Shown piece by piece: positions 47,520 through 60,355 of a stretch of DNA of 64,000 nucleotides. The notes beneath the pieces were generated by a model. It did not search any database. It had not been told where the DNA came from and saw nothing but the letters and a program-made list of their open reading frames with translations. Positions within the stretch are counted from its first letter, which is position 1, and each line of letters starts with the position of its first letter. Position numbers and translations under genes: made by a program. The DNA comes from Paralichthys olivaceus (taxonomy: Eukaryota; Chordata; Actinopteri; Pleuronectiformes; Paralichthyidae). The stretch covers positions 2,072,001 to 2,136,000 of the forward strand of contig NC_091096.1 in assembly GCF_024713975.1 (NCBI RefSeq). Reading direction: 5' to 3'.

Positions 47520-50500
47520 TCAGACCGTTCTGATGTTGTGGTCGTAGATGACGACATGGATGTAGAGGTCCGACGGTAGGAATGTCCTGTTGGAGTCTTC
47601 ACCAGGTCCAGACTGGAACCCAGCACAGAGGCAGAGCAGTTAGTGTCAGTGTAAATCACTTGTTTTGACGTGTTTATTCACCAGTGTGGCTGCATACATG
47701 CATTTTAATGACACGTCTAACTTGGACTGATCTCATGAAGGAACAGGAAGTAAAGTCCTTTCTGTCATTTCGCTCAGACTCACATTTTTCAGGCCATTTG
47801 GATGAAAACTTTGCATTTTCTAGTAACATTAGCTTCATTGTCAGCCTGAACACACGTGAGGTTTGTAAAAGCAGCATTAAGTAAATTTAGACAATGACAG
47901 GGCAGCGTGTCTCCGTCTCACAGTCATTTAAAAAAGTGCTTCTCACGTTGTTCAACAAGTTCACATGTTCTGCACTTAAAGACCAAATGCTTCTCTGGAC
48001 TGCAGGTTGTGACCATTGTGCAGACAACTACTATAATTGTAACTGGACCTATGGGATCCATCAATACACCTGCTTTACTTCAACGAGGACGTTTGCAATG
48101 AGTGCAGTTATTAGTTGTACGAGAAGAAAAGGCTTTCATCAAAGTTTGGTACAATATTTCCACCTTGAGCTACCGGCTGCCGGGATATTACTCTTTATAG
48201 CCTGCGCTGCCTGTCCAGCAGCTAAATATTAGCAAGTAGCTGTTTATATCTAGCAGCTAGTAGCTCAAGGTGGAAGTGTTGAAACCACTGTGAATAAAGA
48301 TGCCTGACACGTCTTCACTTCATGTCGGATGAACTATTTAAAAATGACAGTAAAACTTATTTAACGTGCGAACATTTAGGAGGCCTATACTGAAGCCAGC
48401 CACCAGGGGGCGATCAGGGCTCTGGCTTCACTTTGGGGAGCTGTCATGTGGTCCATCTATATTTACAGTCTGCGGTTGGAACGATGACACTTTTTCCTTT
48501 ACACAGAACGATTTGACGTTGATATAAAATGATCTCTTAGCTTAGATAGAGAAAACCACACATCTCTGACACATGCATTTGTAATAGGAAGATGAAAGGG
48601 GAAGCCAGATGCAGCTCAATTTGACAGTGTTAATTTTGCAAGATGTTCAGTGTAACGCTGAATGTCCAAACTGACACTGCCCCACCACTAAGATGAGAAG
48701 CCTCTGCCAGCTGGTAGCATTTATTTAAGGCTAAGTGTGTCAAAAGCTTCCAGTGGGCGTGGATCCATAGGCAGCCATTACACTCAATTTACACTTTTAC
48801 CTCAAACGCACTTGTGGGAGTCCTAATAAGTGAGGCCTTCTTCCTCTGCGAGTTCAAACGAGCATCAATAAAAATAGACCAATAAAAAAAATGACCTCAT
48901 AGACAAAAAATGAAAATGGCTGGGTAAACTAAATGATAAGGGTTTTTCACCCAAGTAGTCCTCTCTCTGCTTCTAACGTCCGCGATTCTGCCTTTGCTTG
49001 GATTAAATCGAGCCATTGTCGTAAATAAAATATGACAACCCCCTCCACCCCCCAACCCACTTTTTGGCGAGGACAGAAGAAGCGGTCGTGGTACGACAAA
49101 GGCAGAAAAACAAACAAACCACCCAAAATGAGTTGATGGGAGCCTTGATTCTGGAAGGTTCTTCTGTGGCCACATGAGCAGCTCGTGAGCTCACGGTGGG
49201 TTAAAAGCCGGATGGTTCTGTGCTCTCAATGCCGAGCCAACGTGGGCTGAGCCGAGCTGAGCTGGGTTCTGGGGCGGTTTGCTGTGTCTGGCTTCCTATG
49301 CCTCCTCTTGTGTTTTTAATAGACAGCCTGGTCGGGGCGGTGCTCGACCGCAGCTAGAACACTGCGCTGCCATTTTGGCGATTGGCCTCAAAAACGCAGT
49401 CCCCACAGCTCCGTCGGCAATTTCAAAATAGTTCAGCCCCAGAAAACTACTTCCCTACCCCCCAGCGAAGAGGGAAACTGGAGAGAAAAAAAAACAGTCT
49501 GTCAGCCGTCATTCTTCCAGGGGCCCTGTCAGACTCACAGCGTGGAGGAAGCACCTGTCCCGACCCCTTGATCCTCCATTCTTTGTGCAGGTGGAAAGCA
49601 AATATCTTTCCCTCCCACTAATTTCTTTCTCTCTCTGCTTCTCCCTGCAACTGCTTCTCCTGCAGAGCAGGACTCTGATATCTGGGGTCAATTAGGACTC
49701 ACTAAAAAGTAGATAATTCTTGAAGTTGGCAGAGAGAAAACTAACTATTTTAAGTGTTTCAGCGTTTTTTTTTTTTGTAGTCGACGGTTAAATGTGAGGA
49801 GAAGCTGAGAGCACGGAAAGGAACAGAAGGTCTCAGGCAATATCAAACAAACAGGATGTTGTGGGCACATGGCAAGTTAGTCACCTGAGTTCATATTAAA
49901 GTTCAAAGTTATTCCTGGAGGATTCGAAAAGAGTTCTTTTGTTTTTTGCCCTGTAGCTGCTCTGCTTCCCTGGGACAGTTTTACTGCTGTGCAACAGGTG
50001 AGCTGATTAATTAGCAGGACCATTTGTCACCCTGGGGCTGAAAAACAACAAGAACAGGAGCAGCAACAGCAAACCTACCGAGGGGTCCACATTCAGGATC
50101 TTTTTGTCCCTCTTATTCCTGAAGAGAAGACCGATGGGGTCTTCATAAAGAACCTCAAAGTTGGGGCTGGAGTTGGACGTGGACACCTGCGTCTCCCAGT
50201 TGTAGTAGCTGAAGAAAGAAAGATAACGGCATTAATTAAGGGACTGAGGTGAAGCCATTTTTGAAGCTTTAAACAAGCTTTCAAACCGTGAGACCTCCTT
50301 CAGGGACCATAGCTGTATGTGAGGAAACACTTAGAAAGATTTAATTCAGACATGTGTGATGCATTGGCTGCGTTTCCCAGACATTTGGTTTATTTTTGGT
50401 TTCGGGCCCCACGCAGACATTGCTTAAGAGAGACACATTTGAAACCCTTTTATTTCAATGAAAGGATGCAACCCATAGAATTCAGGCATCGTGGGGGAGT

Positions 50501-53500
50501 GCTGCGGTGTGGTTGTACTTTTTTGTTGTCGAATAAAAAGTGTTGAAAATAGGTCGGCTTCAGATGAGGTTCTATGTGAACCAAGAAAACCGATGTATAT
50601 TGCACCTTACTGTCTGTTCCTCTTGCCCTCTGTGGTGGTGCATACACAGACTTTATATAAAGATCGACAACGTAACAGCTCGCCAATAAAGACGCCTCTA
50701 GATTGCGCCCCGGTGGCTGGCCGCAGCATAAACCTCACCTCCTGCATATTGGCCGATGGGACATCCACTAAAATAAAAAGCCAAAATACACGGCAAATGA
50801 ATTTTACAGACTTTCTATTAAGCTTGGGTTAATAATCATGTCCTTGTCGCAACAGGGCAGCGTTCCTATCTGGGACATTTTGTCTTAATTTATGATGTGT
50901 CGTCTTTATTCAGAATCTATGGAGAGTTCTTTAGGATTCACTGGGTAAATATATATTTTTTATATTTTCCCAGTCGTAAACAGAAAAGTGACTTCATAAG
51001 GTTTTAATTTTTTTTGGATTTCAAATCGGACTGAATGACATTTGATCTGCATATAGAATGATAGAGGCTCCACCAAATGTTTTGAATGTAATGACACTTA
51101 TTGAAATACTAAGGGAAAAGAATATATTTTAAAAACATGGAAATAACATGTGGTATTCTGTTTTTTTTTTTTAAACAATCCCACATAGCATGAGGCTTTA
51201 AATCAACACACGAGCACCACATTGAGGTCGCGACTTTGCGTGTTTCACGGAGGAAAGAAAACTTTGCGGATTGCAGAGAGTTACGCAGCCGTCGTTATCG
51301 CATCAATATTCCACAGCAGGTTACAGGAGACCTTTGCTTTGCAGAGCAGAGAGGAAAGGCAACCTGCAGAGTTACGTGTCTTCAGCCAGAGACGGAGAAG
51401 GTACAAGTCTGTTTCTAATTTGATCTTGAGGGCGCTGTGTGTTGGAGTTCACCAAACCAAGCATTAAAGTAAAGCTGTGGCTAATAAGCAACTGAAACCA
51501 AAGAAAGGCTTGAATTCCAAAATAAATGGCTGATTAATTTACAGCATCCGATTGGATTCCTGCTCTCCTGTTATTTTTGATAAAGCAGAGAAATAGTGTC
51601 AGAGGTTTTAACCGAGTCAAAAACAATCAAGACAATATTAAGTGTTTTAATTTGAGGGTGTGATTTATCAACGTGTCACTTCACAGTTGGGTTTTGTAAA
51701 TTGTTGCCAAGTCACTGATCAAATGCAGAAAGGAAGCAGCGTGTGGAAAAAAAAAAAAAAGATCCGTATCAGTTTGACATTCCCGAGCCATAAAATTGGC
51801 AGATCCTCCTTTTGTGTTGATGTGAAATACAATGAGGCTGTTTGGGAATTGAAAACATCTCATGGTGTTGAATGGTGCATTGTTCCTGTGTTCAGGTTGG
51901 ATTCAGCTGAGACGAGCCAGGCACGAAAATAAGAAACCAAAGACACGATTCTCGAAAAAGGTTTAACTTTGAGCAAAAATACAAAATCTATATGAACGAG
52001 GTCGGATTCAGCTTCACTGCTCCGTCTGTTTTCAATTCATCAGGTCGAACAACTTGTTAATTTATTATTCTAAAACCTGATTTATTTCTACGACGGTCCG
52101 ACCAACAAATGATCAATAACACGACTGTGGAAACAGATTTGAACGTTGCTATAGCAACTTATAAGTAATACATAACCCTTGTGTTTTATAAATCTTTACT
52201 GCCAAGACAGCCCTGTCCATTTCCAGAGGTTCTCATCATTAGCTGTTCACATCACTAGTAACACAACTCCACATGTCACACACTGAGGCACTGAAGGTTG
52301 CTTTCACGGGCCCCGGTTATTCCCCAGCAGCCATTTGTGGTCCAAGAACAAAGTTGGACCTCAGGGAGAAGGCTCAGTGTAAATTTTGGAAGAGTGTCGG
52401 GGGTTTAAATGGACTGAAGCTGCAGCAGCAGGTTGTAAATATGAGAGCGTAACGCAATGGAGTGGTTCCAACATTCTGCAGATAATATGCCACTCGCTGT
52501 GCAGTTCTACTGGAGCCAACAGATGATGAACAGCAGATATAAAGAACTAATGAGCCACACTGTGAAACACATCTAGAAATGTACATTTACAGTGTGAGAC
52601 CTGTGCAAACTTTTGTGTGTTCGGTCTCATCAAGGTGTTTTCTGCTGGATAATCTCAAGTGGCTCATGAAACCTGTTTGCAAATCACCATTTGCGTTTGG
52701 ATCACGGAAATATCACAGCAACACATAAAGGATGCCTCCTACAAACACACAAGCAGACATATAGCTAAAGAAATATGAAAACGTATCCATGTGGCTTTTC
52801 CAAAGCTCAGAGAACCCTGCTACGAAAATTTAAGAAATGCAAATACATATTTTTTGCAGAATGGCCCGTTTTTGAATAGCTGTGAAAAGAGCCAGCTGTT
52901 CCAGCCAATAACAAGAGCTACTGATTTTACTGCTGGCTGCTTGGTTTTTCCTGGATTGGTCACTTGTCATTTTCTCAAAGACAGCTATTCAGAGTAATGA
53001 GAGAGGATCTAGATCCATGTCAGCCTCTGGAGACCTGCACCAACACTGAATATGCTGACACAGACCCAGGCTCAACTCCTGGGAGAAATATTTTACCTAT
53101 TTATGGACCATATTTCAAGATAACAAATACTGACTCAAGAGCTGAGCAGAGACATTGAAGATACAGTTACATAATGAAAATGTGATGAATGAGATTGCTG
53201 TGAAAAAGAAGTGAAGAAGAAGTGGTGGAACTATGTAAAACAAGTGTGAAATGATACAACACTTTGCATTCAGACCTATTTTATTTTATAAACGTCCTCT
53301 TTGGGCCTCGATTGAGACTTTCAGTGACAGTTAAAGTCAAAGTAATTTGACATCTAACGTGGACATGTCTCTAATGACCTGACTTGGACTGGTCTGGACT
53401 GACTTTGTCTCGAATGACTTGGACATTGTGTTGAATGACTTAAAAATTCACTTGAGCCTTTGACTCGAAACCGGATTCTGACTTATTTCAAATTAGTTGT

Positions 53501-55494
53501 AACCTGGTTTGAACTTTCACTTGGGTCTTGTTTTATCTGCACCAGAGTTTGTAAGATAAACTTCACCCCGGCCAAAAATAACCAAAGACCCCTGACAACC
53601 CCACCACTGCATCCAGCAGGTGAGAGATAAAGTAGGTGGTTGAGCTGTAGAGGCTCGATGAAGTCCTGGGGTCTCAAACGCACCGTTTGGGATGTGCACA
53701 CTCAGCAGTTGCCGTAACAACTAAGTGAGGTTCAGGTCTGTAAACACGTGAGCTGTGGATGAACGATGAAAAGATGATGACACACAAGTTTTGCATTATT
53801 ACGCTGTTACACACTTTCTACCTGTGAACGTTTTTCAACAATAACCAACAACACACTGCTCATGGGAACAACCAGCTCTGAACGTGCTGGAGGTCTCGGG
53901 CATGAGCTAACCCCACTTGTTTCGTCGGACTCGACAACTGCTTCCAGATTCCTCTCGTACATTCCTCATTTTTCTCTCGGGGTGGGATGGTAGAAAACAA
54001 ACACTCACCCCTTCGCATCCCTGATCCTTAGCACAATATAGTAAGGTCTTGTTTTTGTTTTAAACTGGTATAAAATACAACAGAACATGTGACATGAGTA
54101 AATCTTCCTCTCCAGGAAACACATGCACTGGATTCCAAACTTGTCTGGGGAAATACACTGATGCATAAAATTATAAGGTATGATAGGACGAGGAGTCGGG
54201 CATTTTTTCCCCCAACTGAGCTGAGTGAAGCAGTTTGAGAATAGACTGCTGCAATGCCCCAATTATGAAATACAAATTGAGGTTTTCTCCCTTAAAACTC
54301 AGAGGAAAATTATATTGTCTGAGACTCGCTTTCAGACATACGCATACTTCCTCTCTTTGTGAATTAGATCCGACAGTGTTTCAGTGACTATTTATACCGA
54401 AATGCCACACAACAATTAACATTTTTCTGGTCAACCACTTTTATTCCATGGTGAACCACTTACTTTTGCTGTTGAAATGGGACAGATGTGAGATATATTT
54501 TAACACTGAACATGAAAAAGACTGACGGAAAGTGTAAAACGTTTTTTTTTTTTTTTTTTTTTTTGAAGCGATGCAGAGAATTTCGTTCATACGTTACTTG
54601 GATGTGTTTATTGGATCCACCTCCCTCGCTGTCCCATATGAACTGTCACCAGGGCAACTGACTGCACGGTCGGTGCACATTGGGTCACAAAGAAAGCTCC
54701 TGCAGCTGGATGGCACCACACCCAGACACATGGACCAGTAAAAAGTGTGAGAACCTGGATTTGGTGGAAACAATGACAGCGCTCCCAGTACCGGTTCCTC
54801 GTTCCCTATGCATTCACCGTGGCCATTTGACACGTGCACCGTGTCCTTTCACTTCCCACAGTTACCGTGCTTAGCTCTATTGTTACCTCCAGACGGTCAT
54901 TTTCCAGGGTAATGTCAACAGTCTCATTATAGGGCTCAGAGGAGCTGGACTCTCTGCTCTGGATGATATATATCATAAAAGAGCAAATACCTAGCATGTG
55001 TATTCATCCAGCTGTTTCGTTCTGTAGTGGCTGAAGAATTCACGCCCAGCAACTGTTTCTGGAGTGAATGTTTCCAGTGTAAATCACAGAAAGATTTCTT
55101 CAGTGTTGAGAGTAATGGGTTGAATTAACCATTAAAGCCTCGCCGGGGGTGTAATGCTCATTCAATGACAAATCGCAGATGTGTCCCGTCAACACGACTC
55201 CATTAACAAACTCACCTTTAATTTATTTCACATTATTGTGCTCATCTGAATTTATTCATATTCAAACACAAGCAAAGTGTACCTGCCTTTATTATCTCAC
55301 TGTAACTGATCATTCTGTCGACTGATTAAAAAAAAAAAGAAGATGTAGGCTACGTGAGAAAAATAGAGGAAATCAGATTAAGAGTGAAACATTATTGGGA
55401 AAATCAGATAAAAAATAATAAATAGTACAAAATGTAAATCAAATAAAGAATCTTGTGCATCACGAGCTTTGAGAATTGCATGACGTTTCATTTG

Positions 55495-55556
<62 letters not shown>

Positions 55557-58500
55557 GACCAGAGCGATTGCATAATGCAGTGACACAACTGGGTGTTATC
55601 CCATATTGATGTGCAGCTGAGAGAGATTATGGGTCAACCTCTGTTTGTTGGGATCAGAAAATAGCGTCGAGCAGCCAAATAGCTTCACTCATAAAGAACG
55701 CTCACAAGTTATCAGTCCAGTGTGATAACACATTTATGCTGAGGATTTATAATCCCAGATTATATACAAGAGATTCAGTCCCACTTCATATGTGGTCTGT
55801 TTCGGAGGTTAGATTTTAATTACAGCGCCGACATGGACAGAACAGCCTGTCAAACTTGGCAGGAAGTGTCGGAGGCACGGCTGGCGGAACGCAGAGTTAA
55901 TCCATCAAACAGAGTCCAAACAGTATCAGCACCAGAGAACAAACAGTCCAACTGGATTCAACCCGTTAATAAAGTGTGTGCACGCCATGTGTGAAGATCA
56001 ACGAACATGACATGGAAAGTTCCAACTCACCAGCAAATATTTATCGAGCTGCGGCAGAATATCTCGCCGACCCCCGTTAAAGCTCGGACACAATGCGCCA
56101 AAGCAGAGCGGTGGAATCACCTTTGGAGCTGAAACAGTTTCTCTTTTGTATTAAAAGTTAATAAAACAGGACAGCAGTGCAAATATTTGCACAGTGAAAA
56201 ATGAAGCCAGACACACAGGTGCGTTGCAGAGGCCGAGCGTGGAGGCAATATGGTTTTGGCTCTGGGGGGGGGGGGGGCATGCGCCGCAGTTCTGCTGAGC
56301 AGATCCGTCAAGTTCAATGTTTCAGTACGGAGGGGGGGAAGTTTTATATGATCCAGCTTTTTTTTAAAAAGATGTTTGAATCAGAGAGATTCATTGAGTA
56401 ATAAAGGCATGACTTCCCTTACTTCTGATATAAATCACTGTATTTGAACTGCGTACTTAAGAGGAAACAGAAAAATAAATCTACCACAACTATAAAACTC
56501 TACTTGTAAACTTGTTTTTTTTCTTTGGATACAGTAACGTGGTTGCAGCTTTTATGCAAAACACACTGAAACAATTTAAAGAGGAAAAGAATCAATTAGG
56601 AGAACCATGTATGTGAGATGTTGCCCAGGCCTCTTAAAGCTCTTTACCGAAGAGAGGCAGAGATAAAGGGAGGGAGGTGGGGGGAACAGCCAGAGCACAT
56701 AAACAGATGGTCACTTTGCTGGGGAACATTAAATAGACATCAGAGATGCTGTAGGCACATCTGGAGTGGCAGGAAGCTGGGTACACGGAGATGCAGATCT
56801 GTGGGATAATTAGATGAGGGTCAGGACTTTGTGTGTGCATTGATGTGTGTGTGTCGACATCAGAAGCTCCACAGTAAGAAGTAATAGAGACAAACATGTC
56901 ACGATGATACTGCAGAGTGTTTTCTCCTACATGTGCCGTATCAGTGTCGTTAAATATCCTGAGAGGCTTCACCCAGTTTGCCCTGAAGTCACTGGAACTA
57001 AAGCAAAGCAGTTTCACATGTGTGTCTGAAAGTTATTGTCCCGCAGAAGCAGTTACAGTGACTTCACTTCATATCAGTTTGTATAAAGTCGGCTTTTTAT
57101 CACTATTATCACCAGCGGTGCTTCTATTTTAATGTGGTTTTCTTATTCGCAGATTTAAACTTTCTACAAATGCAAGAAGAAAAATTCTGTCATTGATTTT
57201 TGAGGCTCCTGATGCAGTTTCCATGGAAGTCAGAGGCGTAGAACATACGCCTTTACAACTGATGTTTATACGACCCACCCACCCAGTGTGCCTGCTAAAA
57301 TAAATCAAGCCCGGCAGTCGGCTGATTTTTGCTCCTTACCCCTATAGACCCCCGAGGTGACTGAGCATGCAAAAGAAAAAAAAAGTAAAAAGGTAAAAGT
57401 GCAAAAAAATCAAATGTAGAAATACTTTTTTATAACTGAGATTTTTTGCCAAATCGTTGATGTAGACTTTATCTCCGCCGACTGGCCTGGCACGTTTGTA
57501 GTCGTTTTTGTGTTTTCGCCTGGACGCAGGTATTTTGTAAAACAAAAGCCATGTGGACAGAGAATTTTTTAAACGCAGGAGAAAATATCCCCTTTTTGTT
57601 TGGGTCAGTGTTGTGTCATTTTTTATTTTTTTTGCAAAGTCCCATCACACCCATCACATAAATTTGGAAAGTATACATTTGTCTTGCACACTGTGGGAGC
57701 AGACAGATGTTTGACATGTTGCATCATTTTTCACCTCCAATTATATCTTCTTCTTCTTCTTCTTGTCTTTTAAATTCCAATACTCCAGGTAGATTCTCTG
57801 CTACTGCTCTTCTTCTGTGAGACGTTGCAGACTGTGCATGTGAACCTATCCACCCTTCCTTGCTGGAGGTGGGAGGTAGAGAGCAGAGCTGGCGCTGGTG
57901 TCGCTGCTCTGTGTTCTTTGTGGCTGAGGAGGAGGAGGAGGGAGAGGATTCAGAGTCCTGCGGTGGGAGGTTTAGTGCACTGAGTGGGCAGCAGCTCCAG
58001 CATCTGCTCCCTCTTAGCGGCAACCACACTGGGTGTTATTGTTCCCGACAGAGATTTAAAAAAAAAAAAAAAGAATTGGGGGGGGGGGGGGGACGGAATG
58101 GTAGAGGATGACATGGGGGAGAGAAAAGGGGAGAGGTAGCAAAGCATGGATGAGGATGTTGGAGAAGTTGAAGATAAAGACAGATAGTTAATCTCATGGA
58201 GTCCAGTTTTAGAGGAACAGGGGGTTTAACGTCAGAGACCTGTTGTTGGGGGGGGCTGGTAAAAGCACCATTAGGGAGTGGGTCATACCTCCAGGCATGC
58301 TCGCCCAATGACTCACACCTACAGCCTGTCAGGGCTTCCACTCACCAGAGAAGAGGTCGGGTTCAAGGCCACAAGTGTGTGTCACAGCACGTGGCGAGAA
58401 AAAAACCAATAAAGCTTTCTATGTCTCACACGACTGAAAACCTTATCCTTGACGTCGTACACGTTGTGTATCTCAGCTATTTGTGAAAACTTGTAGACAG

Positions 58501-60355
58501 CAAAGGCCAAATCGAAACGACACCATCTTGTCTAGAGAGGATTCCCTGCTTGTCCCTAACCACTCACACAGCCCACACATAGCTTCACCACACGGGCGCA
58601 CTATGAATCCTGGGATAGGTTTGCCTGAGACGGATCCGACTATTAGATACTTCGTCGTGAAGAAGCATTTGAAATGGACCGCCACGTCCCACCGCAGTCT
58701 TTAAATGTAGCCTCTAAAGGACGTGACGGATCCATGAAATGCGACACAGCTTCAGAATACTATTCATTAGACCTGTAAATCATGTAGCTGCAGTCACCGG
58801 AAATATGTGACTAATTATTGGTGTTATTACAGGTATTACATCTTGTACATCAATAGTCTGATCCAAATACTTCGATGATACTGGAGATTTGTTCATAATC
58901 CTTCATTCCTATTGTCCTCTGTTGTGAAATACGCCTTCTGATGCAGCCCTGTTGTTAGGATTCAATGCATCAGGTTGTTAAATTGTGTAAAAGCTGAAGT
59001 TGTACCTGGATTGTAGCTTGGAGAAATAAAGAGCTTGTCCTTGAAGATCTGACACGTTCAGACACTGTTCACCATGTTCTGCTCGGTGTCAAAGAGGTTA
59101 CACAGGCTGGATGCCATTTGGCTGAACTCTGAACAAAAACCATGTAATACGCGAACTCGTTCTGTGTCTGTCCCCATGGGATTTCTTGCACTTACCTGAA
59201 AAGTTTGGTAATATGTTACTATGCACGAGTATGTGGAATGTGGGGATGGTTTTGGCTCCAGTAATTTGCTGACAGCTCTCTATGTACACAGTTCTGCTGA
59301 TAGACAACAAATTATACAGATGTTACCTGCCTCACTGAGGGATATAAACTGGATTTTAGCTGACACCCGTGAGGTCAACAGTTCACTTGTGGCCGGTGAT
59401 GAACTTGTGCGATTGGCACCGGTGCGGGTGGTTGTGACCTACAGCACACGATGTATCTTCACTGAATGAACCAGATTTAATACACCTGAAAACTTTGGGG
59501 TTTGATGGACTAATAGAATCTAAGTGTGTTTTTGATATTTCCAAAGTCAGCAGTCACAGTTTTCAAATTTAAATCAAAAAGATCAAAACTACAAGGCCTC
59601 TTCACATTTCAGAAGCAGGAGACAAGTTTGGCCATTTTGTTTTAAACATAAGTTTGATGAAGATCAGATTATCAGGCGATTTACTGTTTCAGGTCTTTAT
59701 AAAAAGGAAACATCACACCTCTAATTATGGAATCTAATGGTTTATTAACATGACAGGTTTGTTGAATAAATGTGCTTCCTTAAGTAAATCATTAAATTAA
59801 GCAATCTACTCATCTATCAGTGTATTTAATCTTTGATTTTTATCAGTGCTGACAAATTTACTGCGCATCAACAGAAGATCAAGATCTCATGGGTTAAACC
59901 TGCTCTGATTCCGACTCCAATCAAATTTGTCTTGTCCAGACAGGTTCAGCATTTTGGCAGCTTCACTCAGCTGTACTTCAGCAGTGTATATTTATTCCAC
60001 ATCTGCGCTGAAGCCACAGTGGCTGGTTCTGAACGTACCAACTATACTGGCCCTTCACACAGCTCCTTCCAAGCCTATATTGGTCTCTCACGTCAACCTG
60101 AATCTTTAATCCTGGATAATAAGATTTCCTTAGCCTTCAAATCTTGTCAAATCCCACTGCAGTCCCGGCCTCCCCAACCAACATGGACATGTTACAATGG
60201 AAGGAGACTTACCATAAATCCGAACGCCCTGGCATGAGCCTCTTCTTTCCGCTGAAATATGGTTCAAAATCTTGGGTCTTGAGTCTGTGGGCGTAGTCTA
60301 TATAGCCAGACACTTCCTGTCCAAGAGTATTATGATCCCTTATGAAAATGACCGA
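47520..60355 (-). CDS. cfap299: cfap299 (C4orf22), last three coding exons (5' partial)
   Basis: This is the orthologue of human CFAP299/C4orf22, a cilia- and flagella-associated protein (DUF4464 family) whose molecular role is poorly known. In transcription order the exons are 60355-60213 (143 nt), 50208-50079 (130 nt) and 47612-47520 (93 nt, ending TGA). They join in frame to 121 residues. Diagnostic blocks are [78 protein letters not shown] and [20 protein letters not shown], ending YDHNIRTV. These align across the C-terminal half of the human protein (about 233 residues). All borders are GT-AG. No earlier exon was found in 60356-64000, so about half the protein lies beyond the right edge. 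The first intron seen here is about 10 kb. Confidence 0.93.
47613..50078 (-). other. last cfap299 intron
   Basis: It contains interspersed copy C (48381-48476). The remainder is unique-looking sequence with a few A/T and C runs. No exon is supported. Confidence 0.5.
48381..48476. repeat. short interspersed repeat, copy C
   Basis: It reads GGCCTATACTGAAGCCAGCC, CACCAGGGGGCGATC, GGCTTCACTTTGGGGAGCTG, TCATGTGGTCCATCTATATT, TACAGTCTG. This is the best-preserved plus-orientation copy of the family. It lies in the last cfap299 intron. Confidence 0.7.
50644..50785 (-). repeat. short interspersed repeat, copy D (inverted, longer)
   Basis: Read on the plus strand it starts ACAGACTTTATATAAAGATC, continues through ACAGCTCGCCAATAAAG and GCGCCCCGGTGGCTGGCC, then GCATAAACCTCACCTCCTGC and GGCCGATGGGACATCCACTA. 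It is the family in reverse orientation, extended by about 60 bases that copies A-C lack. It lies in a cfap299 intron just before the 50079-50208 exon. Confidence 0.65.
54543..54564. repeat. T homopolymer run
   Basis: About 22 consecutive T in a cfap299 intron. Confidence 0.85.
55498..55554. repeat. (CA)n microsatellite
   Basis: A CA tract of about 57 bases in the 10 kb cfap299 intron. Confidence 0.9.

Larger units (their letters stand above)
50209..60212 (-). other. 10 kb cfap299 intron
   Basis: It contains interspersed copy D (50644-50785), a T-run at 54543-54564, a (CA)n at 55498-55554, a G-run at 56264-56277, an A-run/G-run pair at about 58058-58092 and an isolated exon-like segment at 54887-54990. 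No second gene could be assembled. Confidence 0.5.

Noticed and set aside
59833..60237. 134-codon plus-strand open frame overlapping a cfap299 exon
   Set aside because: It runs antisense into the real exon 60213-60355 and has no recognisable content.
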